DNA of 64,000 nt, from contig CP091727.1 of the NCBI GenBank assembly GCA_022009855.1, positions 372,001 through 436,000 of the forward strand, written 5' to 3'. Position 1 is the first letter of the stretch; each line of letters begins with the position of its first letter. Under the pieces are notes generated by a model. It did no database searches. It saw nothing but the letters and a program-made list of their open reading frames with translations, and was not told the DNA's origin. The translations under genes were made by a program, and so were the position numbers. The stretch is from Lentisphaeria bacterium (GTDB taxonomy: Bacteria; Verrucomicrobiota; Lentisphaeria; Victivallales; Victivallaceae). Below are positions 1 to 8,619 of this stretch, piece after piece.

Positions 1-919
1 GATCTTGAAGTTCTGCTTGAGCATCTTGAAAAAGCTTTCGATTTGCCAGCGAGCCTTATAGATGTCGCCGATCGTCTGTGCGTCCAGCTCAAAATTGTTG
101 GTTAGCAAGGTCAATGTCCGATGGTTTTCCACATCGCAAACGACCACTTTGCGGAGACGTTCCGGATATTTGTCTTGCGAACCACGCAGAAAAAATGACT
201 TCATCGCTCAAAACGGTTCCGGGATATTGCTTGACATCGTATTCCGGGATGTCGTAGGTCGCATTGGTCTTGAGGCGCGTGACAAAATCCACACCGGAGA
301 GATTCCATTTATACAGCATGGAAAAATCGACGTATCCGCGATCACAAACCACCATGCTGTCACGCGGGAGTTCCATTCGTCTGGCGCTGTTTACCTCATG
401 AACATCTCCATTGGTGAAATCAACAAACACGGGAAGATGACCATCATGATCCAACAGCATATTGAGCTTGATTGCCCCTTTGGTTTGCCGATAGGTTGCC
501 CATGGAAAAACTTTAACGCAAAGCTCAATCAGCGTTGCGTCGAGACTGTAAAGTTTCTTGGGAAACGAAAACTCATGCCGTGGCGCAATTGCATGGCAGT
601 GTCCCAGAAGCATATGGAAAATATCGCCGAACATTTTCGGAGAGCGATGGGCATTGGCGTACGACAAGTTGGATTTGGTTGGAGCGGATTCCACACCAAG
701 ATGATTCAACTTGCCTCCGCAGGTTTTCAAACCTCCGCAAATCTCTCGCAGACTATTGGCCTGCGCCAACTGGCAGAAGATCATCGACACAAAATGTGCC
801 CAACTGTCAAAGGACTGTTTTCGCTTGTCTCCATTGTGTTTCATGACTATTTCTTCAAATTCTCGCTTCGATATCAAATCCAACACTTGACGAAAAAGAC
901 TGACTGATGTATTCTTCAT
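1..919 (-). pseudogene. IS4-family transposase, frameshifted and cut by window edge
   Basis: This is a DDE transposase of the IS4 group. The reading frame carries an N-terminal DUF4372-like part, then the DDE domain (SLDATLIELC, VVCDRGYVDF). After about residue 240 the frame is lost in a run of six T near position 192. With one T fewer, the protein continues as LRGSQDKYPERLRKVVVCDV and on to RWQIESFFKMLKQ, the conserved IS4 C-terminal motif, up to the window start. The start at 919 is chosen because AAGGAGG lies 7 bases upstream. The C-terminus lies outside the window. The family is clear; whether the frameshift is real is not. Confidence 0.85.
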
Positions 920-1103
920 TACGGAGCCTCCTTGTGGTTTAGGCAACCGTAATATACTATTACGGACAAGTTGGCTCCACTTTTTTCACCCCTTCAAAAG
1001 TTTGTTAGATACCATGTATAGGTGACGGGAAATCGGGTAGAAAAAAACTCCTTTGTCAAGTAACTTTGAATAACAGCAACTAAGCGACAAAGGAGGCATG
1101 GAA

Positions 1104-2276
1104 ATGCAGAGAAAAGGTAACACGATTAGTGAAAAAATTCAAACTGGAAACCAGGAAACTTTCGGAATTGACATGGGCGGGACGCTGTGGGCGACGGCGA
1201 TCCGAGATTGGGAAAGCGGAAAAAACAGCTATTATGGCTTGAAGGACAAAGAGCAATTAAGCAAAGAGGAACGTCTTTTTCAACTGGTGGCGGATCATGT
1301 TCAAGACGGGAAAAAGGTTGATGTGTATTACGAAGCAGGTCGCTACGGATTCTGGCCGGCACGGAAAATGTTGGCAATCGGGGCGAGGGTTCACATTCTT
1401 CCGATCAACAAATTGAAGGTGATTATGTGCGGTAAAACGATCAAAACAGATAAGTTGGATGCGAAGTTTCTTGGCGGACTTCATCCTTCGGACGAAATCC
1501 CGGAAGTTTATATTCCGACCTTGACGGAGGAAGGCCGCCGGGATGCGGAACGCGAACTTGGCCGGATCAAGGAATCAATCAATCGGGTCAATGCGCAAAT
1601 GCTGGCCCTGATTGACCGCACACCGTTGCCGACACCGGATTTTCACCGAACCAGCGCCGCATGGCGCAAGGCCATTTTGAAGTGGTCGAAAATGGTGGAA
1701 TGGAATGAATGTCCGGAATTGCTGTTGCGACGATTGCCGAATATGATTTCCGAACTGGAACTTTTTGAAAAAGAGCTGGCCGACTGGGAAAAAATCATTC
1801 AGCAGTATCAGGATCGCGACCGTGACAATAGCCGCAAATCGGCGGGAGAAGATCATACAGCGGAAACGGTGATGAAACTTCAACAATTCAAAGGAGTCGG
1901 CGAACGGTTGTCACGCCATTTGCCATGGGAGATCGGTGACTTTCGACGCTTTGGCAGCGGCAAGCAGTTTGCGGCGTTTTTCGGACTGACACCGTGTCCG
2001 TTTGCCAGTGGAACGATGAACCGGGATCAGGGAATCAGTAAAGCCGGTCGAAAAAGTTTACGAAAAATGGCAATAGAATGCGCTTGGCTGTGGTATCGCT
2101 GGCAACCGGAAAGTTGGTTGGTAAAAAAATGGCAAGACCGTCTGGTACAAAAGGGGCGGATTCGCCGAACGGCAATTGTGGCATTGGCGCGACAGCTGAT
2201 GGTGGCGCTATGGCGATACATCGTCAAAGGCGAAGCGATTGAAGGCGCGATTATCAATAAACCAATTGAGGTATGA
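1104..2276 (+). CDS. IS110/IS1111-family transposase (DEDD recombinase), intact
   Basis: The protein is a RuvC-like DEDD transposase that moves a circular IS intermediate, in this family guided by an element-encoded RNA. Visible parts are the N-terminal DEDD domain starting GIDMGGTLWAT (first catalytic Asp), then VYYEAGRYGF and KTDKLDAKFL, a helical linker, and the C-terminal Transposase_20 domain (LQQFKGVGERLSRHLPWEIG, FGLTPCPFASG, ISKAGRKSLRKMAIECAW). Length is about 390 residues, normal for the family. ATG at 1104 is preferred over ATG at 1098: AAAGGAGG then sits 7 bases upstream, and the second copy begins with the same MQRKGN. This is the only apparently intact transposase of the family in the window. 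Confidence 0.92.
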   Translation: MQRKGNTISEKIQTGNQETFGIDMGGTLWATAIRDWESGKNSYYGLKDKEQLSKEERLFQLVADHVQDGKKVDVYYEAGRYGFWPARKMLAIGARVHILPINKLKVIMCGKTIKTDKLDAKFLGGLHPSDEIPEVYIPTLTEEGRRDAERELGRIKESINRVNAQMLALIDRTPLPTPDFHRTSAAWRKAILKWSKMVEWNECPELLLRRLPNMISELELFEKELADWEKIIQQYQDRDRDNSRKSAGEDHTAETVMKLQQFKGVGERLSRHLPWEIGDFRRFGSGKQFAAFFGLTPCPFASGTMNRDQGISKAGRKSLRKMAIECAWLWYRWQPESWLVKKWQDRLVQKGRIRRTAIVALARQLMVALWRYIVKGEAIEGAIINKPIEV

Positions 2277-2549
2277 TATATGGTGAATCGACTCGTACTT
2301 GTCCTTGGGGAAAAGCCCGTTTGTTAGGTTGAGAAATTCACCGCCATTTTTTAAGAAAGGTATTGCAAGAAGGAACTTTTGAACAGAGAGACGACTCGAC
2401 AGACATCCTGGTTGCGGAAAGCCTTCGACACCATTAGATTGAGGTCTCTAATTCACACGGTTTTCGCATGAGGCATATTATCGTCGAAAGTCTGGAACTT
2501 TCGCGGTCGATAGAAGGTTGGGAACGATTGTTAACCCGTAGCCGGTGTG
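2277..2549 (+). ncRNA. Candidate IS110-type guide (bridge/seek) RNA region, copy 1
   Basis: The region carries no ORF, yet it is well conserved with 31741-32013 downstream of the other copy. Shared blocks include GGTTGAGAAATTCACCGCC, CGCATGAGGCATATTATCG (one difference) and AGGTTGGGAACGAT. Conservation of noncoding sequence next to the transposase is what a structured guide RNA would produce, and IS1111-type elements are known to encode theirs at the 3' end. I could not fold it or identify the target- and donor-binding loops. Confidence 0.5.
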
Positions 2550-3075
2550 GAATGGGATGAAGTTTCTCAAAAAGAACAGAAAACAGACTGGCGTTAAAAG
2601 TAGATTGCTTTACAGCTCATGAGTGCATGGGTAAGGGAAATTTGCTTTGGAAAGGAAGAATTTTTAAGAAAAAGTCAGAAATACCACAAAACGACTTGAC
2701 AAAACCTAACATAGAAGGACAGGTGTGCAACTCAGGCTCAAATAGGGTGGTTAGAATGACGATTTCAAAGAATTATGGGACGGCACTGTATCAAAATTAT
2801 CATTTGAGGCGAGTTTTTGCACAAAGTGCAGAAGAGGCAGAATTATTCCAAGTTTCACCCAACAATTACCAGCCTGGCATACGGGTATCGGTGGTAAATT
2901 CATTCCCGTTGCCGTCAAAGCAGACCAACTCAATCCGATCGCCTCTCATGATGCTTCTCCTGTTAAACGAGTTAGATAAATCATCTCAAAAAACTCTCGG
3001 TATAATCCCCCTTTCTTTTAAAACGTTCCATCTCAGGCTACTTGCTAATTATCGTGCGAATAAATAGTTGCTTTT
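2550..3075 (+). other. Intergenic remnant region without a recognisable gene
   Basis: About 2550-2725 keeps patchy similarity to the sequence beside the second IS110 copy (reverse strand, roughly 31590-31735), including CTTGACAAAACCTAACAT. It is followed by a 62-base block repeated in inverted orientation at 9758-9819. Open frames here (for example 2627-3067) match no known family and have no ribosome binding site. The stretch looks like joined IS scars. Confidence 0.5.
2728..2789 (+). repeat. 62-bp inverted repeat, copy A
   Basis: Perfectly identical to the reverse complement of 9758-9819; it begins CAACTCAGGCTCAAATAGGG and ends GGGACGGCACTGT. At the other locus it lies just downstream of an IS4-family transposase fragment, so it may be the terminal part of that element. 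Identity stops sharply on both sides. Confidence 0.85.
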
Positions 3076-3833
3076 TCAAGAAACAACGACCCGTTTCCGT
3101 GTCCTCGATGCGACGGTTTTGCGCCACGCATTCACACTTTCCGGCGGTGGGAAATTTCTGCATTTCAACGTACCGCACCGTCCCAGTCGTTCCGCTTTCT
3201 CCATGCCGAGCGGATGATAGGGTTCCAGCGTGACCTCCTCCACGCCAGAGAGACGCTCCGCCCAGCCGGCGATCGCGGCCAGATGTTCCGGCGAATCGTT
3301 GACGCCAGGCACCAGCGGACAGCGGAGAAAAATCGCCGCGCCCGCCTCATTCAACCGGCGGAGATTTTCCAGAATCAGTCCGTTCTCCACCCCGGTCAGC
3401 TCCCGGTGGCGTACCGGATCGGCCTCCTTGAAGTCGTAGAGGAAAAGATCGACCAGCCCCAGAATTTCCCGGTACTCCTCCCACGGGGCGAAGCCGCAGG
3501 TGTCGAGCGCGGTCGAGATCTTCTCCGCCTTCGCCGCCGTCAGCAGCTCCCGGAGAAAGGCGAACTGCATCATCGGCTCGCCGCCGGTCAGCGTGACGCC
3601 CCCGCCGGAGGTGCGGTAGAAGATCCGGTCGACGAGGATCTCCTCCATCAGTTCGCTGACGGAAACCTCCCGCCCGATCACCGCGGCACCGTCCGGTTCC
3701 GGCTCCGGGAGCCACGACTCCGGATTGTGGCACCAGACGCACCGCAGCGGACACCCCTTGAAGAATACCGAAGTGCGGATTCCGGGCCGTCCTTGATCGA
3801 ACCGCGCTTGACATCGAACACGATTCCCTTCAT
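3076..3833 (-). CDS. Glycyl-radical enzyme activating protein (radical SAM), one frameshift
   Basis: This PflA-type activase uses S-adenosylmethionine and a 4Fe-4S cluster to place the glycyl radical on its partner, the adjacent GRE. The N-terminus reads MKGIVFDVKRGSIKDG. After an apparent loss of one G near 3787 it continues PGIRTSVFFKGCPLRCVWCH, which holds the CxxxCxxC cluster motif. TGGEPMMQF is the SAM-binding GGE-type motif. There is no ferredoxin-like insert with extra cysteines, so it resembles the short single-cluster PflA form, about 252 residues. It starts 8 bases after the stop of the GRE gene, with GAGG as a possible ribosome binding site. Confidence 0.85.
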
Positions 3834-3840
3834 CTGCGCC

Positions 3841-6002
3841 TCACACCGCCTCGCGGATCAGCCGATCCACCACCAGCTGCCGGAACTCTTTCGAAAGCGA
3901 GGTGAAGTAGGCGCTGAACCCGGTGACCCGCACGATCAGATCCGGATAGAGTTCCGGATTCGCATGCGCCGCCAGAATCTTCTCCGCGTCAACGATGTTG
4001 ATGTTGATCAGCGTTCCGCCGAGTTCGAAGTGCGCCTCCATCAGCGCCATCAGATTTTCGACCGCCTGTCCGGTCTTCGCATAGCCGATATCCAGCTCCA
4101 GCTGCCAGGGCGCGGTATTGCCGTAGCCCGGCTGCACTGCGGCGATCGCCCGCGCCATCGCGGTCAGCGCGTTGTCTTTGCGGAATCCGGGATTCGGATT
4201 GGCGCCGTGCGAAATCGGCGTGTGCGCCCGGCGGCCGTTCGGCGTGGCGCCGACGCTTTTGCCGAAACGGACCGTATCGGCCCAGGAGAACCAGCCCGGA
4301 ATCATCCGGTATCCCGCCGGAGTGCGTTTCCCCGCCACCTCCTGATCGAGGATCTCCGTGAGCCGCACCGCCCAGAAGTCACCGCGCCCCCGCCCCGGCC
4401 GAACCGGTCGCCGGAGAGCAGTTTCTTCCGGAGCGCCTCCCGCCCGGCAGCTGAAAATCGGCGCGGAGCTGTTCCGCGAGTTCGCGCCAGGAGACGCTCT
4501 TCTCCTCCTCGACGAACTGCTGGACCGCGGCGAAGGAGTCCGCGACCACCGCCAGCCCGGCGCCCGTCGAGCGCCATGTTGTAGAACGTCGCGCCGCCGT
4601 GAGAGACATCCAGCCCCTTCTCCAGCGGGCCGTGGGAGAGCAGGTTCAGCAGCAGTTCCGGCTCGTTCCGATACTGGTGCGCCAGATGGAAGTCGATTCC
4701 CTTCATCACCGTTTCGACCGCGATCCGGAAGTGGCGGATGTAGGTTTTCTCCAGCTTCTCCAGCGACGGGGAATCTCCTTCGGCCGTTTCACGGAACGCC
4801 ACTTCGAATACCTTGGCAATGTTGATCTTCACCACATCGTTGAGGGTATATTCCAACCCCGGCAGGCTCATCCAGTTGCAACCGGTGGCGATCCGTTTGC
4901 GGGCGAGGCCGGCGTTATAGCCGTTCTTCATGAACCCCGCCACCAGCGCCTTGTCGCCGGAGAAGCGCGGATAGCCAAGTTTGTTCTCCAGTAGGATCTC
5001 CACTCCGCGTCGGAACAGCCGCCGGTCCATGCCGTCGTGTACCCGGATGGTCAGATTACAGGAACTCTTCAGTTTCGCAGCCGCCTCCAGAATCAGGAAC
5101 GACAACGGAGAAGCCATATCGCGTCCGTCTTCCCCGGGTCCACCGAGCTGGTAGTAGTGGGGATCATTCAGCAGCAGACAGAAAAGGTAGAACTCCGCAT
5201 CCTCGTCATCGATCCGCCCGGCGGCGAGATCGCGTTCATAATAGGGCCGGAGCAGTTCGTCGAGCTGACCGCCCGCGCCGTCACGGTTGTAGGTGCGGCT
5301 CGCCATGTTGAACAAGGCGAGCCACTGGCACGCCTCGCGCAGCGTCTCCGGCGGTGCGGAGATCAGCCGGAAACAGACCTGCGCCATCTCGATGAGATTT
5401 TGCTTCCGCTCCCGATCGTACTCCGTCAACGCCCGGTCGCGGGCGGCAAGCGCCAGATGGCGGACCCAGCACTGAATTCCCTCGATCGCGTCGATCTCCG
5501 CCTCGAACAGCTCCTTCGCCGCCGGATCGCGGCCGAACTTCTCCAGCGCGGCGCGCGCCTTGTCGAGCAGCCCGCCCCAGCCGAGCGAGAGTCCGATTTC
5601 GTAATCCGGTGCGAAATGGGCGTCTTTGCCGATACCGCTGGTGATGTCGTACTTCTCCTGCAGCGGCACCAGATCGGAGTAGTCGAACGCGAAATTCGAC
5701 CGGTAAAGTTTGTATCCGAGCCGCATCCGCGAGAGCATGAACATCCAGCGCCCGGCCAGTGCGTCATCCGGGTCGATGTAGACCGGGTGATTCTCCATCA
5801 GGTAGCGGAAGTTCCTCCCCCACGCATACGCGCCGGCGAACGAACCGTTTTCATCCCGGACCGGCAGCTCGGGGACAAACCCTTCCGGCGGCAGGACGAG
5901 GCCGTAATCATCCTCATCCCGTGCGCCGAGTGCGGCAAGTTTCTCCCGGGTCTGCTGAATCTTGCGTTCGACGAGACGCTCCATCCGCTGCTGGTATCTC
6001 AT
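3841..6002 (-). CDS. Pyruvate formate-lyase-family glycyl radical enzyme with atypical GCNW active site (frameshifts)
   Basis: A glycyl radical enzyme of about 720 residues. The C-terminal radical loop is present (RVTGFSAYF, Gly near residue 695; families usually have RVxGYSAxF), as is GATPNGRRAHTPISHGANP before it. The thiyl Cys is in ATGCNWMSLPG at about residue 375. Most eliminating and decarboxylating GREs have GCVE here, with Glu as base; this protein has Asn-Trp, and it also lacks the Cys-Cys pair of true PFL. The substrate therefore cannot be assigned. Frame changes between about 4320 and 4590 split the ORF. ATG 6002 lies 5 bases from the stop of the epimerase gene, with AGGA overlapping that stop. 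Its activase is directly downstream. Confidence 0.85.
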
Positions 6003-6006
6003 GATC

Positions 6007-7203
6007 CTACTCCGCCTTCTTCTTCATCTCTTCCATGAGGTTGATGAGATTGAAGAGCATGCGCGGATGGTGGAACATCCCCGCCCAGCGCGTCCCCTTC
6101 ATCGTCGAGGAGAGCGTGCCGTCGCGGCGGAGATATTTGAAGATCTCGCCGTACTCGTGATCCGGGAAGTGCGAGTAGAAGTAGGTTTCGATTCTTTTGA
6201 ACCACTCCAGATACCTCTCTTCTCCGGTCAGCGAATAGGCCAGCAGCGTCGCGTAGATCGCCTCGTTCTGCGGCCACCAGAGTTTGAGTTCATGCTCGTA
6301 CTGATCCGGTTCATGCCCCTCGGCCTCGTCGACGTTGCGGAAGTAGATGATCCCGCCGTACTCTTTATCCCAGCCCCACTCCAGTGCCCAGTCCAGCGCC
6401 TGAAGCCCCTGCTTCATCAGCTCCGGATCGTGCTGGAACTTCGCCTCCTCCAGCGTGAACCAGCTGGTCTCGATGCTGTGCCCCGGATTGATCGTCCGCC
6501 CCTCCGGCGTCTCCAGGAAGGAGCCGTCGGCGTTGACGATCTCCAGCAGCGCCTTCTTCTCGTAGTTCATGAAGGTGCCGTACACCTCTTTGAAGCAGGT
6601 TTCGATGGTGCGGTCATAGAGCGAGGTGTCGCCGCCGAGTTTCCGCATCAGGATACTGGTGCAGCTGATGATCATCGGGATGTTGTGCGCCTTGACCTTG
6701 CGCGCCGGATAGTATTTCGGCGGCAGAAGTTCCGGGTTGTAATAGTACATCATGATGGTCTTGTAGAGCTTTTCCGCCTTCTGCTTCCACTGCTCCTCCC
6801 CGGTGGCGAGAAAGAGCTGGATGTACGCCATCACCGTGTAATGTTCCGTCACCACGTAGCGCCGCTTGCGCACCGGACGGCCGTCTTCGGTCACTTCGTA
6901 ATAGGTCCGCCCGTCCCGGTCGTCGAAACAGTACTTCTCGATGAATTCGATGCCGTTCCGCGCCAGCGCCAGCCACTCCGGGCGCTTCTCGATTTCCGTA
7001 TAGGCGCGGGCGTACAGCAGCACCTGCCGCCCGAGCTGGCGCACGTTCTTGTCGGTGTGCAGCACCTTGCCGTCCCGCCCGAGATAGTTGTAGAATCCGC
7101 CGTGCACCCGGTCCGGCGAATGGGTCTGCCAGAACGGAATGACGTTGTTGACCAGTTCGTCACGGTAGCGGTCGATGTACGATTGGAGTTCCTGTTTTCG
7201 CAT
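6007..7203 (-). CDS. N-acylglucosamine 2-epimerase (AGE/RnBP) family sugar epimerase
   Basis: A cytoplasmic alpha6/alpha6-barrel epimerase or isomerase. The family includes GlcNAc 2-epimerase, cellobiose 2-epimerase and mannose isomerases. Family hallmarks are FWQTHSPDRVHGGFYNYL, NPGHSIETSWF (catalytic His), KLWWPQNEA and KGTRWAGMFHHPRM (second catalytic His region). About 398 residues, full length and uninterrupted. ATG 7203 is preferred because AAAGGTG lies 8 bases upstream; upstream in-frame codons lack a binding site. It is the first gene of the epimerase-GRE-activase operon, so the GRE probably acts on a sugar or sugar-derived compound. The exact substrate is unknown. Confidence 0.9.
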   Translation of the reverse strand: MRKQELQSYIDRYRDELVNNVIPFWQTHSPDRVHGGFYNYLGRDGKVLHTDKNVRQLGRQVLLYARAYTEIEKRPEWLALARNGIEFIEKYCFDDRDGRTYYEVTEDGRPVRKRRYVVTEHYTVMAYIQLFLATGEEQWKQKAEKLYKTIMMYYYNPELLPPKYYPARKVKAHNIPMIISCTSILMRKLGGDTSLYDRTIETCFKEVYGTFMNYEKKALLEIVNADGSFLETPEGRTINPGHSIETSWFTLEEAKFQHDPELMKQGLQALDWALEWGWDKEYGGIIYFRNVDEAEGHEPDQYEHELKLWWPQNEAIYATLLAYSLTGEERYLEWFKRIETYFYSHFPDHEYGEIFKYLRRDGTLSSTMKGTRWAGMFHHPRMLFNLINLMEEMKKKAE

Positions 7204-7255
7204 CTCATTCACCTTTCGTTTGGACATGTTATTAATTGTCATCGGTGTCAAATAT

Positions 7256-7283
7256 AGTATATCCGTTTTCCGAAAATAATCAA
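7256..7283 (-). promoter_or_regulatory. Sigma-70 promoter of the epimerase-GRE operon
   Basis: Reading the minus strand: -35 TTGATT (7278-7283), 16-base spacer, -10 TATACT (7256-7261), about 55 bases upstream of the epimerase start. It lies back to back with the lacI-type promoter, so one operator could control both. Confidence 0.6.
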
Positions 7284-7334
7284 GAGGGGAAAGAGAAAAA
7301 AACTCCGGATTTTCATCGAAAACCGGCGGCAAGG

Positions 7335-7363
7335 TTGCAAAGTTCTCCGGGAAGCGGTATACT
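7335..7363 (+). promoter_or_regulatory. Sigma-70 promoter of the LacI-family regulator gene
   Basis: -35 TTGCAA (7335-7340), 17-base spacer, -10 TATACT (7358-7363), 33 bases before the ATG. The -10 is embedded in GCGGTATACTATAGCGG, a near-palindrome that could also be the operator. Confidence 0.6.
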
Positions 7364-7396
7364 ATAGCGGAAAACAATCCGGAAACAGCAGAAACG

Positions 7397-8413
7397 ATGG
7401 TAACGATCAAGGATGTTGCCGAGAGAGCGGGCGTACCGGTGCGGATGGCCGCGCGGGCACTCTCCGGCACGACCCTCGGCAAACGGCGGGACGCGCGCGA
7501 ACGGGCGGAACGGATTCGGCAGGCGGCGAAGGAACTGGGGTACTGCCCCTCGGAGATCGCCGTCTCGCTGACCCGCGGCCGGACCAGGACTCTGGGACTG
7601 CTGCTGCCGAGCCTGACCGACATGTTCTACGCGGCAGCCTCTGAAATCGCGATGGATGAAGCGGCGAAACAGGGATATTCGATCCTCATCCGGCTCTCCC
7701 GGTTCCATCCGGAACTCGCAGCGGAGAGCATCGGGCGTTTTCGTTCCTCGCGGGTGGACGGCATCCTCTTCGGCGATGATTGCGGCGGGATTCCGGAGGA
7801 ACTGCTGGAACTGCTCCGGCGGCAGAAGTTCCCCTTTCTCACCTTCGCCCACTCGAACAACGCGGGATTTTCCTCGGTGGCGCCGGATCACGCGGCGTCG
7901 ATCCGCGCCGCGGTGGAGATGCTCGCCGGGAGGGGGCATTCCCGGATCGCCTTCGCGCACTTCCGGCGCAACTATCACAGCAATCAGATCGATGCGAAGC
8001 ATTTCGAAGAGGCCTGTTCCGCCTGTGGCGTCGAAGCGGAACTCTGCTGGCAGGAGCGAATCAATGAATATGCCGAACTTGCCGCAAAACGGCACGACGC
8101 GCTGCTGATCAACGGCAAGTATTCCATGCGGGCGTTTTTGGACAGTGTTCTGCCAGATGCGGATTACCATCCCGATCTGGTTGGCGTCTACAACGAATGG
8201 ACCTGGGCGCAGGCGGCTTCCGGACAATTACTGGGCACCTTGATGGATCAGGCGGAACTCACCGTCCGGACCGCCGTGCAGACCTTGATCGCCCAGATTG
8301 ACACCCGCGAAGTCCGGCAGATTGCGATTCCCGCCCGTTTCCTGCCGAAAGAGGAGTTCTCCTCCCTCCACGTGCGCGACCTGACCAGCCAGTACCTCAC
8401 ATACAGTGTTTAG
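7397..8413 (+). CDS. LacI-family transcriptional regulator
   Basis: A 338-residue sugar-responsive repressor. The N-terminal helix-turn-helix is TIKDVAERAGVPVRMAARAL (residues 3-22), followed by the hinge helix region. The periplasmic-binding-protein-like domain begins TRTLGLLLPSLTDMFY, with RVDGILFGDD and RGHSRIAFAHF as typical elements. It is transcribed divergently from the epimerase-GRE-activase operon, with about 190 bases between start codons. That arrangement makes it the probable regulator of the operon and of itself. The effector is unknown. The ORF is intact, which is notable in this window. Confidence 0.9.
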   Translation: MVTIKDVAERAGVPVRMAARALSGTTLGKRRDARERAERIRQAAKELGYCPSEIAVSLTRGRTRTLGLLLPSLTDMFYAAASEIAMDEAAKQGYSILIRLSRFHPELAAESIGRFRSSRVDGILFGDDCGGIPEELLELLRRQKFPFLTFAHSNNAGFSSVAPDHAASIRAAVEMLAGRGHSRIAFAHFRRNYHSNQIDAKHFEEACSACGVEAELCWQERINEYAELAAKRHDALLINGKYSMRAFLDSVLPDADYHPDLVGVYNEWTWAQAASGQLLGTLMDQAELTVRTAVQTLIAQIDTREVRQIAIPARFLPKEEFSSLHVRDLTSQYLTYSV

Positions 8414-8545
8414 GCCATGCACGATTATTTCCCTGGGGCGTCCCGAACTTCTTCTTTTAGATTGCAGCAAGCAGTAGCAACGCGCAAGGGTTGTATATAT
8501 CGGATCTTAAAAATATATTCAATCGAACCACTTAAAATTCCAGCT

Positions 8546-8578
8546 TATAGATAAGAAACAAAAATACTTGTAGAATCT
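8546..8578 (+). repeat. IS630 left terminal inverted repeat
   Basis: 33 bases starting TATAGATAAGAAACAAAAAT, a perfect inverted match to 9680-9712. Confidence 0.85.
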
Positions 8579-8619
8579 ATTCAAACGTACTATTGCTCCC
8601 ACAGTTTAATACTTGTAGT

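Larger units (their letters stand above)
1006..2549 (+). mobile_element. IS110/IS1111-type insertion sequence, copy 1
   Basis: The limits come from comparison with the second copy at 31741-33294, which is in opposite orientation. Both left ends begin TAGATACCATGTATAGGTGA and both lose obvious similarity near GCCGGTGTG at the right. The element has a short 5' leader of about 95 bases, an intact transposase and about 270 bases of conserved 3' noncoding DNA. A long 3' rather than 5' noncoding region fits the IS1111 subgroup. No target duplication is visible, as expected for this family. The right end is uncertain, because patchy similarity between the copies continues about 150 bases further. 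Confidence 0.7.

Noticed and set aside
947..965. Hairpin CCGTAAT-ATACT-ATTACGG upstream of the IS4 transposase
   Set aside because: Could be an operator or IS end, but it has no T tract and no second copy in the window, so no call is made.
2627..3067. 146-codon ORF between the IS110 copy and the activase
   Set aside because: No ribosome binding site or family, and it runs across the 62-bp repeat junction, so it is a chance frame.
3214..4584. 456-codon open frame on the plus strand
   Set aside because: Shadow of the activase and GRE genes in GC-rich DNA; Arg/Pro-rich without domains.
5962..7257. 431-codon open frame on the plus strand
   Set aside because: Shadow of the epimerase gene, whose minus-strand product has clear AGE motifs.
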